DNA of 64,000 bases. Origin: Piscinibacter defluvii. Lineage in GTDB: Bacteria > Pseudomonadota > Gammaproteobacteria > Burkholderiales > Burkholderiaceae_C. The DNA is taken from positions 1 to 64,000 of the forward strand of contig NZ_RCHJ01000003.1 of assembly GCF_004011805.1 (NCBI RefSeq), given 5' to 3'. Below the pieces are notes generated by a model. That model was not told where the DNA came from. It worked only from the letters and a program-made list of their open reading frames with translations, and did no database searches. Positions 23,811 through 32,447 of the stretch are shown here, piece after piece; position 1 is the stretch's first letter, and each line of letters opens with the position of its first letter. The position numbers and the translations under genes are program-made.

Positions 23811-25714
23811 TGGGTCGTCTCGTAAGTCGTCGTTCCCGTCGCTCGAGCTGGCGGCGCGCCGCGGGCGCGCTCGCGCTGGCCTGCGCCTGCGCGGCCGCGC
23901 AGGCGGCCGAGGCCCCGAAGAAGCCCGGCCCGGTGCAGGCCCCGCACTACGGCGACACGCTGTTCCACTTCTTCCAGGACAAGTACTTCACCGCCATCAC
24001 CACGCTGATGGCCTCGCAGGAGTTCGGCCGCATCGCGCCGCACGACGACGAGGCCGAGATCCTGCGCGGCGGCATGCTGCTGTCCTACGGCCTGCACCGC
24101 GAGGCCGGCGAGATCTTCGCCCAGCTGATCGAGCGCGGCGCCTCGCCCGCGACGCAGGATCGCGCCTGGTACTACCTGGCCAAGATCCGCTACCAGCGCG
24201 GGCTGGTCGATTCGGCCGAGCAGGCCGTGACGAAGATCGGCAAGAACCTGCCGCCCGCGCTCGAGGAGGAGCGCGTGCTGCTGCACGCCAACCTGCTGAT
24301 GGCCAAGGGCGACTACGCCGGCGCCGCGGAGATCCTCGGCACGCTGCCGGCCAAGAGCAACGCCAGCCTGTACGCGCGCTTCAACCTGGGCGTGGCGCTG
24401 GTGCGCGGCGGCGAGGGCGAGCGCGGCGAGAAGCTGCTCGACGAGGTGGGTCAGGCCAAGGAATTGCCCGGCGAGGAGCTGCGCAGCCTGCGCGACAAGG
24501 CCAACGTCGCGCTCGGCTACAGCGCGCTGCAGTCGAGCCGGCCCGAGGCGGCGCGCCTGGCGCTCGAGCGCGTGCGCCTGGCGAGCCTGCATTCGAACAA
24601 GGCGCTGCTCGGCTTCGGCTGGGCCGCCGCCGAGCTGAAGGAGCCGCGCAAGGCGCTGGTGCCCTGGACGGAGCTGGTGCAGCGCGACATCAGCGATTCC
24701 GCGGTGCTCGAGGCCCACATCGCCGTGCCCTACGCGTACGCGGAACTGGGCGCCTTCGGCCAGGCGCTGGAGCGCTACGAGCAGGCCATCGCCACCTTCG
24801 ACCAGGAGGCGAAGAACCTGGACGAGTCGATCGCCGCGATCCGCTCCGGCACGCTGGTCAACGGCCTGCTCGAGCGCAACCCGGGTGAGCAGATGGGCTG
24901 GTTCTGGGCCATCGACGCGCTGCCGGAGATGCCGCATGCCAGTCACCTGGCGCAGGTGCTCGCGCAGCACGAGTTCCAGGAGGCCTTCAAGAACTTCCGC
25001 GACCTGCGCTTCCTGGCCGACAACCTGAAGGGCTGGCAGGAGAACCTGGTCGCCTTCGAAGACATGCTGGCGAACCGCCGGCAGGCCTACGCGGAGCGGC
25101 TGCCCAAGGTGCGCGAGCGCACCAGCAAGGCCGACATCGCCGCGCTGGCCGCGCGCAGCGATGCCGTTACCGCCGAGGTGCAGGCCGCCGAGTCGGCGGC
25201 CGACGGCGTGGCCTTCGCCGACGAGCGACAGCAGGCGCTGATGGCGCGCATCGAGGAGGTGCGCGCCAACCTGCAGGCGCTCGGCGCCGATGCCGAGCCG
25301 GCCGCGCGCGAGCGCGCCCGCCTGGCCGGCGGCGCGCTGATCTGGCAGCTGGCGCAGGAGTACCCGGCGCGGCTGTGGGAGGCGAAGAAAGGCTTGCAGA
25401 CGATCGATGCCGGCCTGGCCGATGCGCAGCGGCTCGACGCGGCGCTGGAGCAGGCGCAGCGCGACGAGCCGGCGCGCTTCGAGCGCTTCGCCGAGCGCAT
25501 CAAGACGCTCGGCGGCCGCATCCAGGGCCTGGTGCCGCGCGTGGCCGCGCTGTCGAACGAGCAGCAGGGCCAGGTGCAGGAACTGGCGGTGGCCGAACTC
25601 GAGCGCCAGAAGGAGCGCCTGGCGGTGTACGCCACGCAGGCACGTTTTGCCGTGGCGCAGCTCTACGACCGCGCGACCGCGCAGCGAAAGGACGACCGTG
25701 CGCCGTCCCAGTAA
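23810..25714 (+). CDS. Periplasmic TPR-repeat protein
   Basis: A 634-residue protein with an Arg-rich N-terminus and signal (LALACACAAAQAA). It is almost wholly helical, with TPR-like repeats (for example AWYYLAKIRYQRGLVDSAEQA, in part; ARFNLGVALVRGGEGERG). The C-terminal third is coiled-coil-like (QALMARIEEVRANLQAL). The start is taken as GTG 23810, which overlaps the previous TAG, because no ATG gives a signal peptide. It overlaps the next TPR lipoprotein gene by 17 nt. It is probably a scaffold linking inner- and outer-membrane parts of the complex. Confidence 0.78.
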   Translation: MGRLVSRRSRRSSWRRAAGALALACACAAAQAAEAPKKPGPVQAPHYGDTLFHFFQDKYFTAITTLMASQEFGRIAPHDDEAEILRGGMLLSYGLHREAGEIFAQLIERGASPATQDRAWYYLAKIRYQRGLVDSAEQAVTKIGKNLPPALEEERVLLHANLLMAKGDYAGAAEILGTLPAKSNASLYARFNLGVALVRGGEGERGEKLLDEVGQAKELPGEELRSLRDKANVALGYSALQSSRPEAARLALERVRLASLHSNKALLGFGWAAAELKEPRKALVPWTELVQRDISDSAVLEAHIAVPYAYAELGAFGQALERYEQAIATFDQEAKNLDESIAAIRSGTLVNGLLERNPGEQMGWFWAIDALPEMPHASHLAQVLAQHEFQEAFKNFRDLRFLADNLKGWQENLVAFEDMLANRRQAYAERLPKVRERTSKADIAALAARSDAVTAEVQAAESAADGVAFADERQQALMARIEEVRANLQALGADAEPAARERARLAGGALIWQLAQEYPARLWEAKKGLQTIDAGLADAQRLDAALEQAQRDEPARFERFAERIKTLGGRIQGLVPRVAALSNEQQGQVQELAVAELERQKERLAVYATQARFAVAQLYDRATAQRKDDRAPSQ

Positions 25715-28526
25715 GCCCCGGCTGCTGCCGCTCGCGCTGGCCGCGATGACGCTCGGCCTGCTGGCCGGCTGCGGCAGCAAGAAGCTGGCGAAGCCCGACA
25801 ACGAGCCCACGCTCAAGACCCTGGCCGGCCGCGAACTGCCGGTCCAGGCCGACGGCGGCATCGAGGTGACGCCGGAGAAGTCGATCGCGGCCTACCGCAA
25901 GTTCCTCGAGGTGGCGCCCAAGGCGCCGCAGCGTGCCGAGGCGATGCGCCGCATCGGCGACCTGGAGATGGACATCGCCGACGACCGCCTCGCCGCCGGC
26001 CAGGCCGGCCCGAGCGGCGCGGCCGACTACCGCGCCGCGATCGCGCGCTACCAGGAGTACCTGAAGACCTACCCGAACGACCCGGGCAACGACCGCGTGC
26101 TCTACCAGCTCGCGCGCGCCCAGGAGCAGAACGGCGAGCTCGAGGTGTCGCTGAAGACGCTCGACCGGCTGGTGGCCGCGCACCCGAACACCGCCTTCCG
26201 CGACGAGGCCGAGTTCCGCCGCGGCGAGCTGCTGTTCAGCACGCGCGAGTACGCCAAGGCCGAGCAGGCCTATGCCACCGTGCTGGCCGGCGGCGACGCC
26301 AACCCGTTCCGCGAGCGCGCGCTCTACATGCAGGGCTGGTCGCAGTTCAAGCAATCGCGCCTGGAGGAATCGCTGCGCTCGTTCTTCGGCGTGCTCGACC
26401 TCAAGGTCGCCGGCCGCGCCGGCGAGGGCGGGCTCGACGCGCTCGAAGGCCTGTCGCGCGCCGACCGCGAACTGGTGGAGGACACCTTCCGTGTCACCAG
26501 CCTGGCGCTGAACAACCTGCAGGGGGCCGAGAGCATCCCGCCCTACATCACGAGCGAGGAGCGGCGCAGCTACGAGTACCTCGTGTACGAGCAGCTCGGC
26601 GAGCTCTACCTGAAGCAGGAGCGTGTGAAGGATGCGGCCGACACGTGGAGCGCCTTCGCGCGCCGCCAGCCGCTGCATGCGCAGGCGCCGCAGCTGCAGG
26701 CGCGCGTGATCGAGATCTACCAGCGCAACGGCTTCGCCACCCTGGCGCTGGATGCGAAGAAGGACTACGTCTCGCGCTACGGCATCGACTCCGAGTTCCG
26801 GCGCGCCAACCCGGCCGGCTGGGAGAAGGCCCAGCCGCTGGTCAAGACGCACCTGACCGAGCTCGCGCGGCACTACCACGCGAGCGCGCAGAAGAGCAAG
26901 GCGAGCAGCGACTACCAGGAGGCGGTGCGCTGGTACCGCGCCTACATCGCCTCGTTCCCGGACGATCCGGAAACGGCGCAGAACAACTTCCTGCTCGCCG
27001 AGCTGCTGTACGAAGACAAGCGCCTTGCCGAGGCGGCAGTGGAGTACGAGAAGGTGGCCTACGGCTACCCGAACCACGCCAAGGCGGCCGATGCCGGCTA
27101 CTCCGCGCTGCTCGCCTATGCCGGCCAGGAGAAGGCCGCCGCGCCGGCCGAACTGCCGGCGCTGCAGAAGCAGGCGGTGGAGAGCTCCTTGCGCTTTGCC
27201 CAGGCCTTCCCGAGCGACCCGCGCACCGGCGCCGTGCTGACCAACACCGCCGAGAAGCTGTTCGCGCTGAAGGACGGCGAGCGCGCCAGCCAGGTCGCGC
27301 AGCAGGTGCTCGATCTGCAGCCGGCGGCCAAGCCCGAGCAGCGCCGCGTCGCCTGGACCGTGATCGCGCACACCGCCTTCGACAAGGGCGACTTCCTGCG
27401 TGCCGAGAAGGGCTACGGCGAGGTGCTGGCGCTGGTGCCCGAGAAGGATCCGGCCCGCAACGAGCTGACCGAGCGGCTCGCCGCCTCGGTCTACAAGCAG
27501 GGCGAGCAGGCGCGTGCGGCCGGCGACGGCAAGGCCGCGGTCGAGGCCTTCTCGCGCGTGGCGGTGGTGGCCCCGGGCTCGAGCATCCGTGCCAACGCGC
27601 AGTACGACGCGGCGGCCGCGCAGATCGCGCTGAAGGACTGGGACGGCGCGGCACGCACGCTCGAGGACTTCCGCCAGCGCTACCCGAACCACCCGCTGGC
27701 CGGCGAGGTGGGCGGCAAGCTGGCGGTGGCCTACCTCGAGAAGCAGCAATGGGACAAGGCGGCCGGCGAGTTCGAGCGCCTGGCCAGCACGAGCAAGGAT
27801 CCGCAGGTGGCGCGCAACGCGCTGTGGCAATCCGCCGAGCTGTACGAGAAGGGCAATGCCAGGCCGCTCGCCGCGAAGAGCTGGGAGCGCTACGTCAAGC
27901 AGTACCCGCAGCCGCTCGAGCCGGCGGTGGAGGCGCGCGCCAAGCTGCTCGCGCTCGCCAAGGCCGAGGGCAACAAGGCGCGCGAACTGGCGCTGACCAG
28001 GGAGATCTACGAAGCCGACCGCAGCGGCGGCGCCGCGCGCACGCCGCGCACGAAGATGCACGGCGGCCTGGCCGCGCTGGCGCTCACCGAGCCGACGCTC
28101 GAGGCCTACCGCAAGGTGCCGCTGGTCGAACCGCTCGCGAGGCAGCTGAAGCTGAAGAAGGCCAAGATGGAAGAGGTGCTGAAGGCCTACGGCGTGGCGG
28201 CCGACTACGGCGTGGCCGAGGTCACCACCGCAGCCACCTTCCGCACCGCCAACCTGTACCAGGACTTCGGCCAGGCGCTGATGAACTCGCAGCGCCCGAA
28301 GAAGCTCTCCAAGGCGGAACTCGAGCAGTACAACGTGATGCTCGAGGAGCAGGCCTTCCCGTTCGAGGAGAAGGCGATCGAGCTGCACGAGGTCAACGCG
28401 CGCCGCACCACGGCGGGCGTGTACGACGAGTGGGTCAAGGGCAGCTTCGCCGCGCTGGCCAAGCTGCGGCCGGCGCGTTACGGCAAGGCCGAGCGCAGCG
28501 AGGGGGTCGTCGATGCGATCCGCTGA
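25698..28526 (+). CDS. Large TPR-repeat lipoprotein
   Basis: A 942-residue lipoprotein with a GTG start behind AAAGGA and lipobox GLLAGCGSKK. It carries many TPR units, such as DYRAAIARYQEYLKTYPNDP, AEFRRGELLFSTREYAKAEQ, EAVRWYRAYIASFPDDPETA and EKGYGEVLALVPE. This is the pattern of long periplasmic solenoids such as those of the Tol/Cpo or Glt type. It overlaps both flanking TPR genes. It probably anchors to the outer membrane and organises the complex. No enzymatic motif was seen. Confidence 0.85.
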   Translation: MRRPSKPRLLPLALAAMTLGLLAGCGSKKLAKPDNEPTLKTLAGRELPVQADGGIEVTPEKSIAAYRKFLEVAPKAPQRAEAMRRIGDLEMDIADDRLAAGQAGPSGAADYRAAIARYQEYLKTYPNDPGNDRVLYQLARAQEQNGELEVSLKTLDRLVAAHPNTAFRDEAEFRRGELLFSTREYAKAEQAYATVLAGGDANPFRERALYMQGWSQFKQSRLEESLRSFFGVLDLKVAGRAGEGGLDALEGLSRADRELVEDTFRVTSLALNNLQGAESIPPYITSEERRSYEYLVYEQLGELYLKQERVKDAADTWSAFARRQPLHAQAPQLQARVIEIYQRNGFATLALDAKKDYVSRYGIDSEFRRANPAGWEKAQPLVKTHLTELARHYHASAQKSKASSDYQEAVRWYRAYIASFPDDPETAQNNFLLAELLYEDKRLAEAAVEYEKVAYGYPNHAKAADAGYSALLAYAGQEKAAAPAELPALQKQAVESSLRFAQAFPSDPRTGAVLTNTAEKLFALKDGERASQVAQQVLDLQPAAKPEQRRVAWTVIAHTAFDKGDFLRAEKGYGEVLALVPEKDPARNELTERLAASVYKQGEQARAAGDGKAAVEAFSRVAVVAPGSSIRANAQYDAAAAQIALKDWDGAARTLEDFRQRYPNHPLAGEVGGKLAVAYLEKQQWDKAAGEFERLASTSKDPQVARNALWQSAELYEKGNARPLAAKSWERYVKQYPQPLEPAVEARAKLLALAKAEGNKARELALTREIYEADRSGGAARTPRTKMHGGLAALALTEPTLEAYRKVPLVEPLARQLKLKKAKMEEVLKAYGVAADYGVAEVTTAATFRTANLYQDFGQALMNSQRPKKLSKAELEQYNVMLEEQAFPFEEKAIELHEVNARRTTAGVYDEWVKGSFAALAKLRPARYGKAERSEGVVDAIR

Positions 28527-29238
28527 ACGACTGCTCGCGACCGCCGCGCTGCTCCTCGCGGGCGGCTGCTCGACGCTGTCGAACACCGTGCAGGCGGTCA
28601 AGGACACGGTGGTCACCCCGGTGGCCCAGGCGCTGACGCCGGCCCCCGCCGCCTCGGCACCGGCGGCGCCCGCCGCGGCCGCGGCTGCCGCCTCGGCGCC
28701 GGCGAAGCCGGCCGAACCGGCGGTGGTGCTGCCCCCGCTCGACCCGGCCGTGCAACGCGCCTACGACAACGCCGTGCGTGCGCTGCGCGCCGGCCGCGCC
28801 GACGAGGCCGAGAAGGGCTTCAAGGCGCTGGCCCAGGTGCACCCGGAACTCGGCGGCCCGCACGCCAACCTGGGCCTGCTGTACCGCCAGGCCGGCAAGA
28901 CCACCGAGTCGGTGGCCGCGCTCGAGAAGGCCGTGGCGGCCAGCCCGCAGCAGGCGCAGTTCCACCACCAGCTCGGCCTGAGCTACCGCGCGGCCGGCCA
29001 GTTCCAGAAGGCGAAGGCCGCCTACGAGCGCGCGCTCGAGCTCGAGCCGGACTACGCCGCCGCCGTGCTCAACCTCGGCATCCTGAACGACCTCTACCTC
29101 AACGAGCCGGCGCGTGCGCTGGAGCTGTACGAGCGCTACCAGGCGCTGACCGGCGGGCGCGACCAGGCGGTGGCCAAGTGGGCCATCGAGGTGAAGAACC
29201 GCAAGGACAAGCTGGCCACGAAGAAGGAGCCCTCATGA
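28513..29238 (+). CDS. TPR-repeat lipoprotein
   Basis: A 241-residue lipoprotein (lipobox LLLAGGC, Cys near residue 19). It has an Ala/Pro-rich linker at 45-75 and about three TPRs (ADEAEKGFKALAQVHPELGG, ESVAALEKAVAASPQ, KAKAAYERALELEPDY). The linker would let the TPR domain reach away from the membrane. It overlaps the larger TPR lipoprotein gene by 14 nt and the next gene by 4 nt. This is a likely member of the envelope-spanning complex. Confidence 0.85.
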   Translation: MRSAERLLATAALLLAGGCSTLSNTVQAVKDTVVTPVAQALTPAPAASAPAAPAAAAAAASAPAKPAEPAVVLPPLDPAVQRAYDNAVRALRAGRADEAEKGFKALAQVHPELGGPHANLGLLYRQAGKTTESVAALEKAVAASPQQAQFHHQLGLSYRAAGQFQKAKAAYERALELEPDYAAAVLNLGILNDLYLNEPARALELYERYQALTGGRDQAVAKWAIEVKNRKDKLATKKEPS

Positions 29239-29531
29239 CGCGCATTGCACTCACCGGCCTCGCGCTGGCGCTCGCCGCGCCGCTCGCCTTCGCGCAGGAC
29301 AAGGCCGACATCGACCGCACCCAGATCATCGGCAACCGCGAGCTGCCCAAGGTGCTGTACATCGTGCCGTGGAAGAAGCCGCTGCCCGGCGACCTGGCCG
29401 GCCGCCCGGTGGCCAGCGTGCTCGACGAGGCGCTCGCGCCGGTCGACCGCGACGTCTTCCGCCGCCAGGTGCAGTACGACGCCCAGATCCAGTCCAAGAG
29501 CGCGGCGGCGGCCCCACCGGCCGCCCGCTGA
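29235..29531 (+). CDS. Small exported protein of unknown function
   Basis: A 98-residue protein with a signal peptide ending PLAFA-QD. A conserved-looking core follows, IDRTQIIGNRELPKVLYIVP, then WKKPLPGDLAGRPVAS. The 'I.G..ELPKVLYIVPWK' segment recurs next to TolQ/AgmX genes in related genomes, from recall. AAGGAG precedes the ATG, which overlaps the previous stop. It sits just before the ExbB gene, so it is probably a periplasmic accessory of the motor. Confidence 0.7.
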   Translation: MTRIALTGLALALAAPLAFAQDKADIDRTQIIGNRELPKVLYIVPWKKPLPGDLAGRPVASVLDEALAPVDRDVFRRQVQYDAQIQSKSAAAAPPAAR

Positions 29532-29577
29532 ACGCCGCTAGCAGAACCCATCGCCTCGTCCTTCAAGGAGTCCGTCC

Positions 29578-30231
29578 ATGTCCATCGTCGATTTCGCCGT
29601 CAAGTTCTTCCAGGACAGCGGCGTTGCCATCTACTTCTCCATCGCCATCATGGCCGTCGGCCTGGCCATCGCCATCGAGCGCTTCGTCTTCCTGAACCGC
29701 GCGCGGGCGCAGAACCGCCAGCTCTGGGCGCAGGTGCTGCCGATGCTGCAGAACGGCCGCTTCAAGGAGGTGATGGGCCTGGCCGCCAAGTCCGACGCCG
29801 CGATCGGCAAGATCGTCACGCACGGCCTGGAGCGCATGCAGAGCCCGGCGCGCCGCGAGGACATCGACAACGCGATGGAGGAGGGCATGATGGAGATCGT
29901 GCCGCGCCTGGAGAAGCGCACCCACTACATCGCCACGCTGGCCAACGTGATCACGCTGGTCGGCCTGCTGGGCACCATCATCGGCCTGATCAAGGGCTTC
30001 ACCGCGGTGGCCGCGGTCAACCCGGCCGAGAAGGCCGAGATGCTGTCGGCCTCGATCTCGATCGCGATGAACAACACCGCGTTCGCCCTCTCGGTGGCGA
30101 TCCCGTTCCTGCTGATCCACGCCTTCCTGCAGGCGCGCACCAGCGAGATCGTCGACGGCCTGGAAGCCGCCAAGATCAGCTTCCTGAACCTGGTGCAGCG
30201 CCTGAAGGCCGAGTCGGCCCCGGCGCGCTGA
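29578..30231 (+). CDS. MotA/TolQ/ExbB proton-channel protein
   Basis: A 217-residue inner-membrane protein with three predicted transmembrane segments: about 14-36 (GVAIYFSIAIMAVGLAIAIE), and two after residue 115 (LANVITLVGLLGTIIGLIKG and AFALSVAIPFLLIHAFL). The GLLGTIIGLI and AxS/T-rich helices are typical of the TolQ/ExbB channel wall. It would couple proton flow to the ExbD pair and the AgmX-like arm. AAGGAGT precedes the ATG. Two exbD genes follow 18 and 8 bp apart. Confidence 0.93.
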   Translation: MSIVDFAVKFFQDSGVAIYFSIAIMAVGLAIAIERFVFLNRARAQNRQLWAQVLPMLQNGRFKEVMGLAAKSDAAIGKIVTHGLERMQSPARREDIDNAMEEGMMEIVPRLEKRTHYIATLANVITLVGLLGTIIGLIKGFTAVAAVNPAEKAEMLSASISIAMNNTAFALSVAIPFLLIHAFLQARTSEIVDGLEAAKISFLNLVQRLKAESAPAR

Positions 30232-30249
30232 TCCGACGCCGAGCCGATC

Positions 30250-30774
30250 ATGCGAGTCAGACGACTGCGCAAGCGCACGGCCGAGCTCGAGGTCACGGCG
30301 TTCATCAACGTGATCGTCGTGCTGGTGCCGTTCCTGCTGTCGACCGCGGTGTTCACGCGGCTGTCGGTGGTGGAGCTGTCGCTGCCGGCGCAATCCGCCG
30401 GCGTCGAGCAGCTCAAGGTCGACGACCTGAAGCTCGAGGTCGTGATCCGCCCCGACGCGCTGGACGTCGGCGACCGCATCGGCGGGCTGATCCAGCGCAT
30501 CCCCGCCAAGAGCGCGACCGAGCACGACCTGGGCACGCTGTCGACGCTGATGCAGGCGATCAAGACCAAGTTCCCGGACACCACCACGGCGACCGTGCTG
30601 GCCCAGCCCGACACGCCCTACGAGATGCTCGTGCAGGTGATGGACGCGGTGCGCGAGACGCTGCCGCCGCCGCACGTCAAGGGCCAGCCGGCGCCGCCCG
30701 AGGTGGCGCGCTCGGTGCTGTTCCCCGACATCTCGATCGGCGACGCGCCGATCAGCGTCGCGGCGAAGAAGTAG
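30250..30774 (+). CDS. ExbD/TolR-like protein lacking the membrane Asp
   Basis: A 174-residue protein with one N-terminal membrane helix (residues 16-37) and a periplasmic domain. In ExbD/TolR the helix begins with a proton-carrying Asp in an 'xxIDVxxxL' motif. Here it reads AFINVIVVLVPFLL, with Asn20 (codon 30307-30309) instead. It is therefore unlikely to conduct protons alone and may be the structural member of a heteromeric pair with the next gene. It has an extended periplasmic part (QSAGVEQLKVDDLKLEV). Confidence 0.88.
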   Translation: MRVRRLRKRTAELEVTAFINVIVVLVPFLLSTAVFTRLSVVELSLPAQSAGVEQLKVDDLKLEVVIRPDALDVGDRIGGLIQRIPAKSATEHDLGTLSTLMQAIKTKFPDTTTATVLAQPDTPYEMLVQVMDAVRETLPPPHVKGQPAPPEVARSVLFPDISIGDAPISVAAKK

Positions 30775-30782
30775 GGGAGGCC

Positions 30783-31271
30783 ATGAAACTCACCCCGATC
30801 CAGAAGCGCGCCGAACGCCATGCGCGCAATCAGCACGGCCTGGACATGAACCTGGTCGCGCTGATCGACATCTTCACGATCCTGATCTTCTTCCTGATGT
30901 CCTCCACCGGCATCGAGGTGCTGACCACCGCGCGCGCCGTCAAGCTGCCCGAGTCGACGGCGCAGAAGGACCCGAAGGAGACCATCGTGATCACGGTCAG
31001 CAGCACCGAGATCGTGGTCGACGGGCGCAAGGTGGCCAACGTCGCCGAGGCGATGGCCTCCACCGACGACCTGATCGCGCCGCTGAAGGCCGAGCTCGAC
31101 GTGCTGTCCTCGCGCCAGGTGATCCGCAAGGAGAACGAGGCGCAGAACAAGCAGGTCACGATCATGGGCGACAAGGGCATCCCCTACACGCTGCTGCGCA
31201 AGGTGATGTACACGGCCGCGCGGGCCAACTACAGCGACGTTGCCTTCGCGGTGACGAAAAAAGCCACATGA
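30783..31271 (+). CDS. ExbD/TolR-like protein with intact Asp
   Basis: A 162-residue protein whose single membrane helix carries ALIDIFTILIFFLMS, with Asp29 in the proton-carrying position. The periplasmic domain includes VITVSSTEIVVDGRKV and a C-terminal KGIPYTLLRKVM segment typical of ExbD. It is clearly paralogous to, but diverged from, the preceding ExbD. The stop overlaps the AgmX-like gene by 4 nt. This is the probable proton-conducting ExbD of the motor. Confidence 0.92.
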   Translation: MKLTPIQKRAERHARNQHGLDMNLVALIDIFTILIFFLMSSTGIEVLTTARAVKLPESTAQKDPKETIVITVSSTEIVVDGRKVANVAEAMASTDDLIAPLKAELDVLSSRQVIRKENEAQNKQVTIMGDKGIPYTLLRKVMYTAARANYSDVAFAVTKKAT

Positions 31272-32380
31272 GCGGCGCCGCGATCACCTTCCGCCCGCAG
31301 GTGCTGCCCTGGGCGCTCGTGCTCGAGGACGAGGCACGCTTCAAGCGCATCCTGCGCATCGTGCTGGGCATCTGCGCGCTGCTCTGCATCGTGCTGCTGC
31401 TGCTGCCACGGCCGGTGGAGAACCGCGCCGCGCCGCCCGAGCTGCCGCCGCGGCTGGCCAAGCTGGTGCTCGAGCGCGAGCCCGTGCCCGCGCCCAAGCC
31501 GCCGCCGCCCAAGCCGGAGCAACTCGCCAAGGCGGCCGAGAACGCGCCGCCCAAGCCCGAGGCCGCGCGGCCCGAGCCGAAGCGGCCCGAGCCGCCCAAG
31601 GCCTCGGCCGTGCCCGAGGCGCGCAACCCCGTGAAGGGCAAGCCGCCCGGCGAGAACCTGGAGGCCGCCAAGCGCAAGGCCGCCGGCGTGGGCCTGATGG
31701 CGATGAAGCAGGAGCTGGCGCAGCTCGCGCTCGCGCCGACAGCCGTGCAGCTGAACAAGGACATCAAGCCGGGGCCGGGCATCGGCGCGGGCACGGGGGT
31801 CGGCGTCGGCGCAGGCACCGACCCGGGCATCCCGACACGCGCGCTGATCACCTCCAACGCCACCAACGGCAGCGGCGGCATCAACACCGCCGGCTACAGC
31901 CGCAACACCGGCGGCGGCGGCCTGGCGGGCCGCGGCACGACGCTGGTGGAAGGCACGATCGGCGGCGGCGGCGGCGGCGGCCCGGGCGGTGGCCTGGGCG
32001 TCGGCGGCAAGGGCGACGGCTCGGGCAACGGTTCGGGCGTGGGCGGCGGCGGTGCCGGCGGCAAGCTGACCAAGGGCGGCAGCGGCAAGGCCTCGCGCTC
32101 GCTGGAGGACATCAAGCTCGTCTTCGAGCGCAACAAGGGCGCGATCTACGCCATCTACAACCGCGCGCTGCGCGACGATCCGTCGCTGCAGGGCAAGGTG
32201 GTGGTGAAGCTGACCATCGCGCCGGCCGGCCACGTGGTGGACGTGAAGGTCGAGTCCAGCGAACTGCACGCCAGCGAGCTGGAGCAGAAGCTGCTGGCGC
32301 GCATCCGCAGCTTCGACTTCGGTGCCAAGGACGTCGACCAGATGGTGGTGACCTGGCCGGTCGACTTCCTGCCCTCGTAA
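31268..32380 (+). CDS. AgmX/PglI-type TonB-like energy transducer
   Basis: A 370-residue protein with a short cytoplasmic start and one membrane helix (about 29-47, ILRIVLGICALLCIVLLLL). A Pro/Lys/Glu-rich periplasmic stretch (50-130) and a Gly-rich flexible stretch (about 165-275) follow. The folded C-terminal domain (SLEDIKLVFERNKGAIYAIY, KVVVKLTIAPAGHVVDV, ending MVVTWPVDFLPS) matches the AgmX/PglI C-terminal family, related to TonB and Myxococcus GltG/GltJ. It would carry energy from ExbB/ExbD across the periplasm. It is the last gene of the locus; a strong hairpin follows. Confidence 0.88.
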   Translation: MSGAAITFRPQVLPWALVLEDEARFKRILRIVLGICALLCIVLLLLPRPVENRAAPPELPPRLAKLVLEREPVPAPKPPPPKPEQLAKAAENAPPKPEAARPEPKRPEPPKASAVPEARNPVKGKPPGENLEAAKRKAAGVGLMAMKQELAQLALAPTAVQLNKDIKPGPGIGAGTGVGVGAGTDPGIPTRALITSNATNGSGGINTAGYSRNTGGGGLAGRGTTLVEGTIGGGGGGGPGGGLGVGGKGDGSGNGSGVGGGGAGGKLTKGGSGKASRSLEDIKLVFERNKGAIYAIYNRALRDDPSLQGKVVVKLTIAPAGHVVDVKVESSELHASELEQKLLARIRSFDFGAKDVDQMVVTWPVDFLPS

Positions 32381-32402
32381 ACCCGGCATAAAGACTGCAT
32401 GG

Positions 32403-32433
32403 GCGGGTGACGACAACCAAATTCGTCACCCGC
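32403..32433 (+). terminator. Strong hairpin after the AgmX-like gene
   Basis: GCGGGTGACGA (32403-32413) pairs perfectly with TCGTCACCCGC (32423-32433) around a 9-nt loop. It lies 23 bp past the stop at 32380. Only a short GTTT follows, so it is a weak-tract terminator candidate. It is also within 15 bp of the next start (32448), so a 5' leader role is possible. Confidence 0.55.
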
Positions 32434-32447
32434 ACGTTTCAGTCCTC

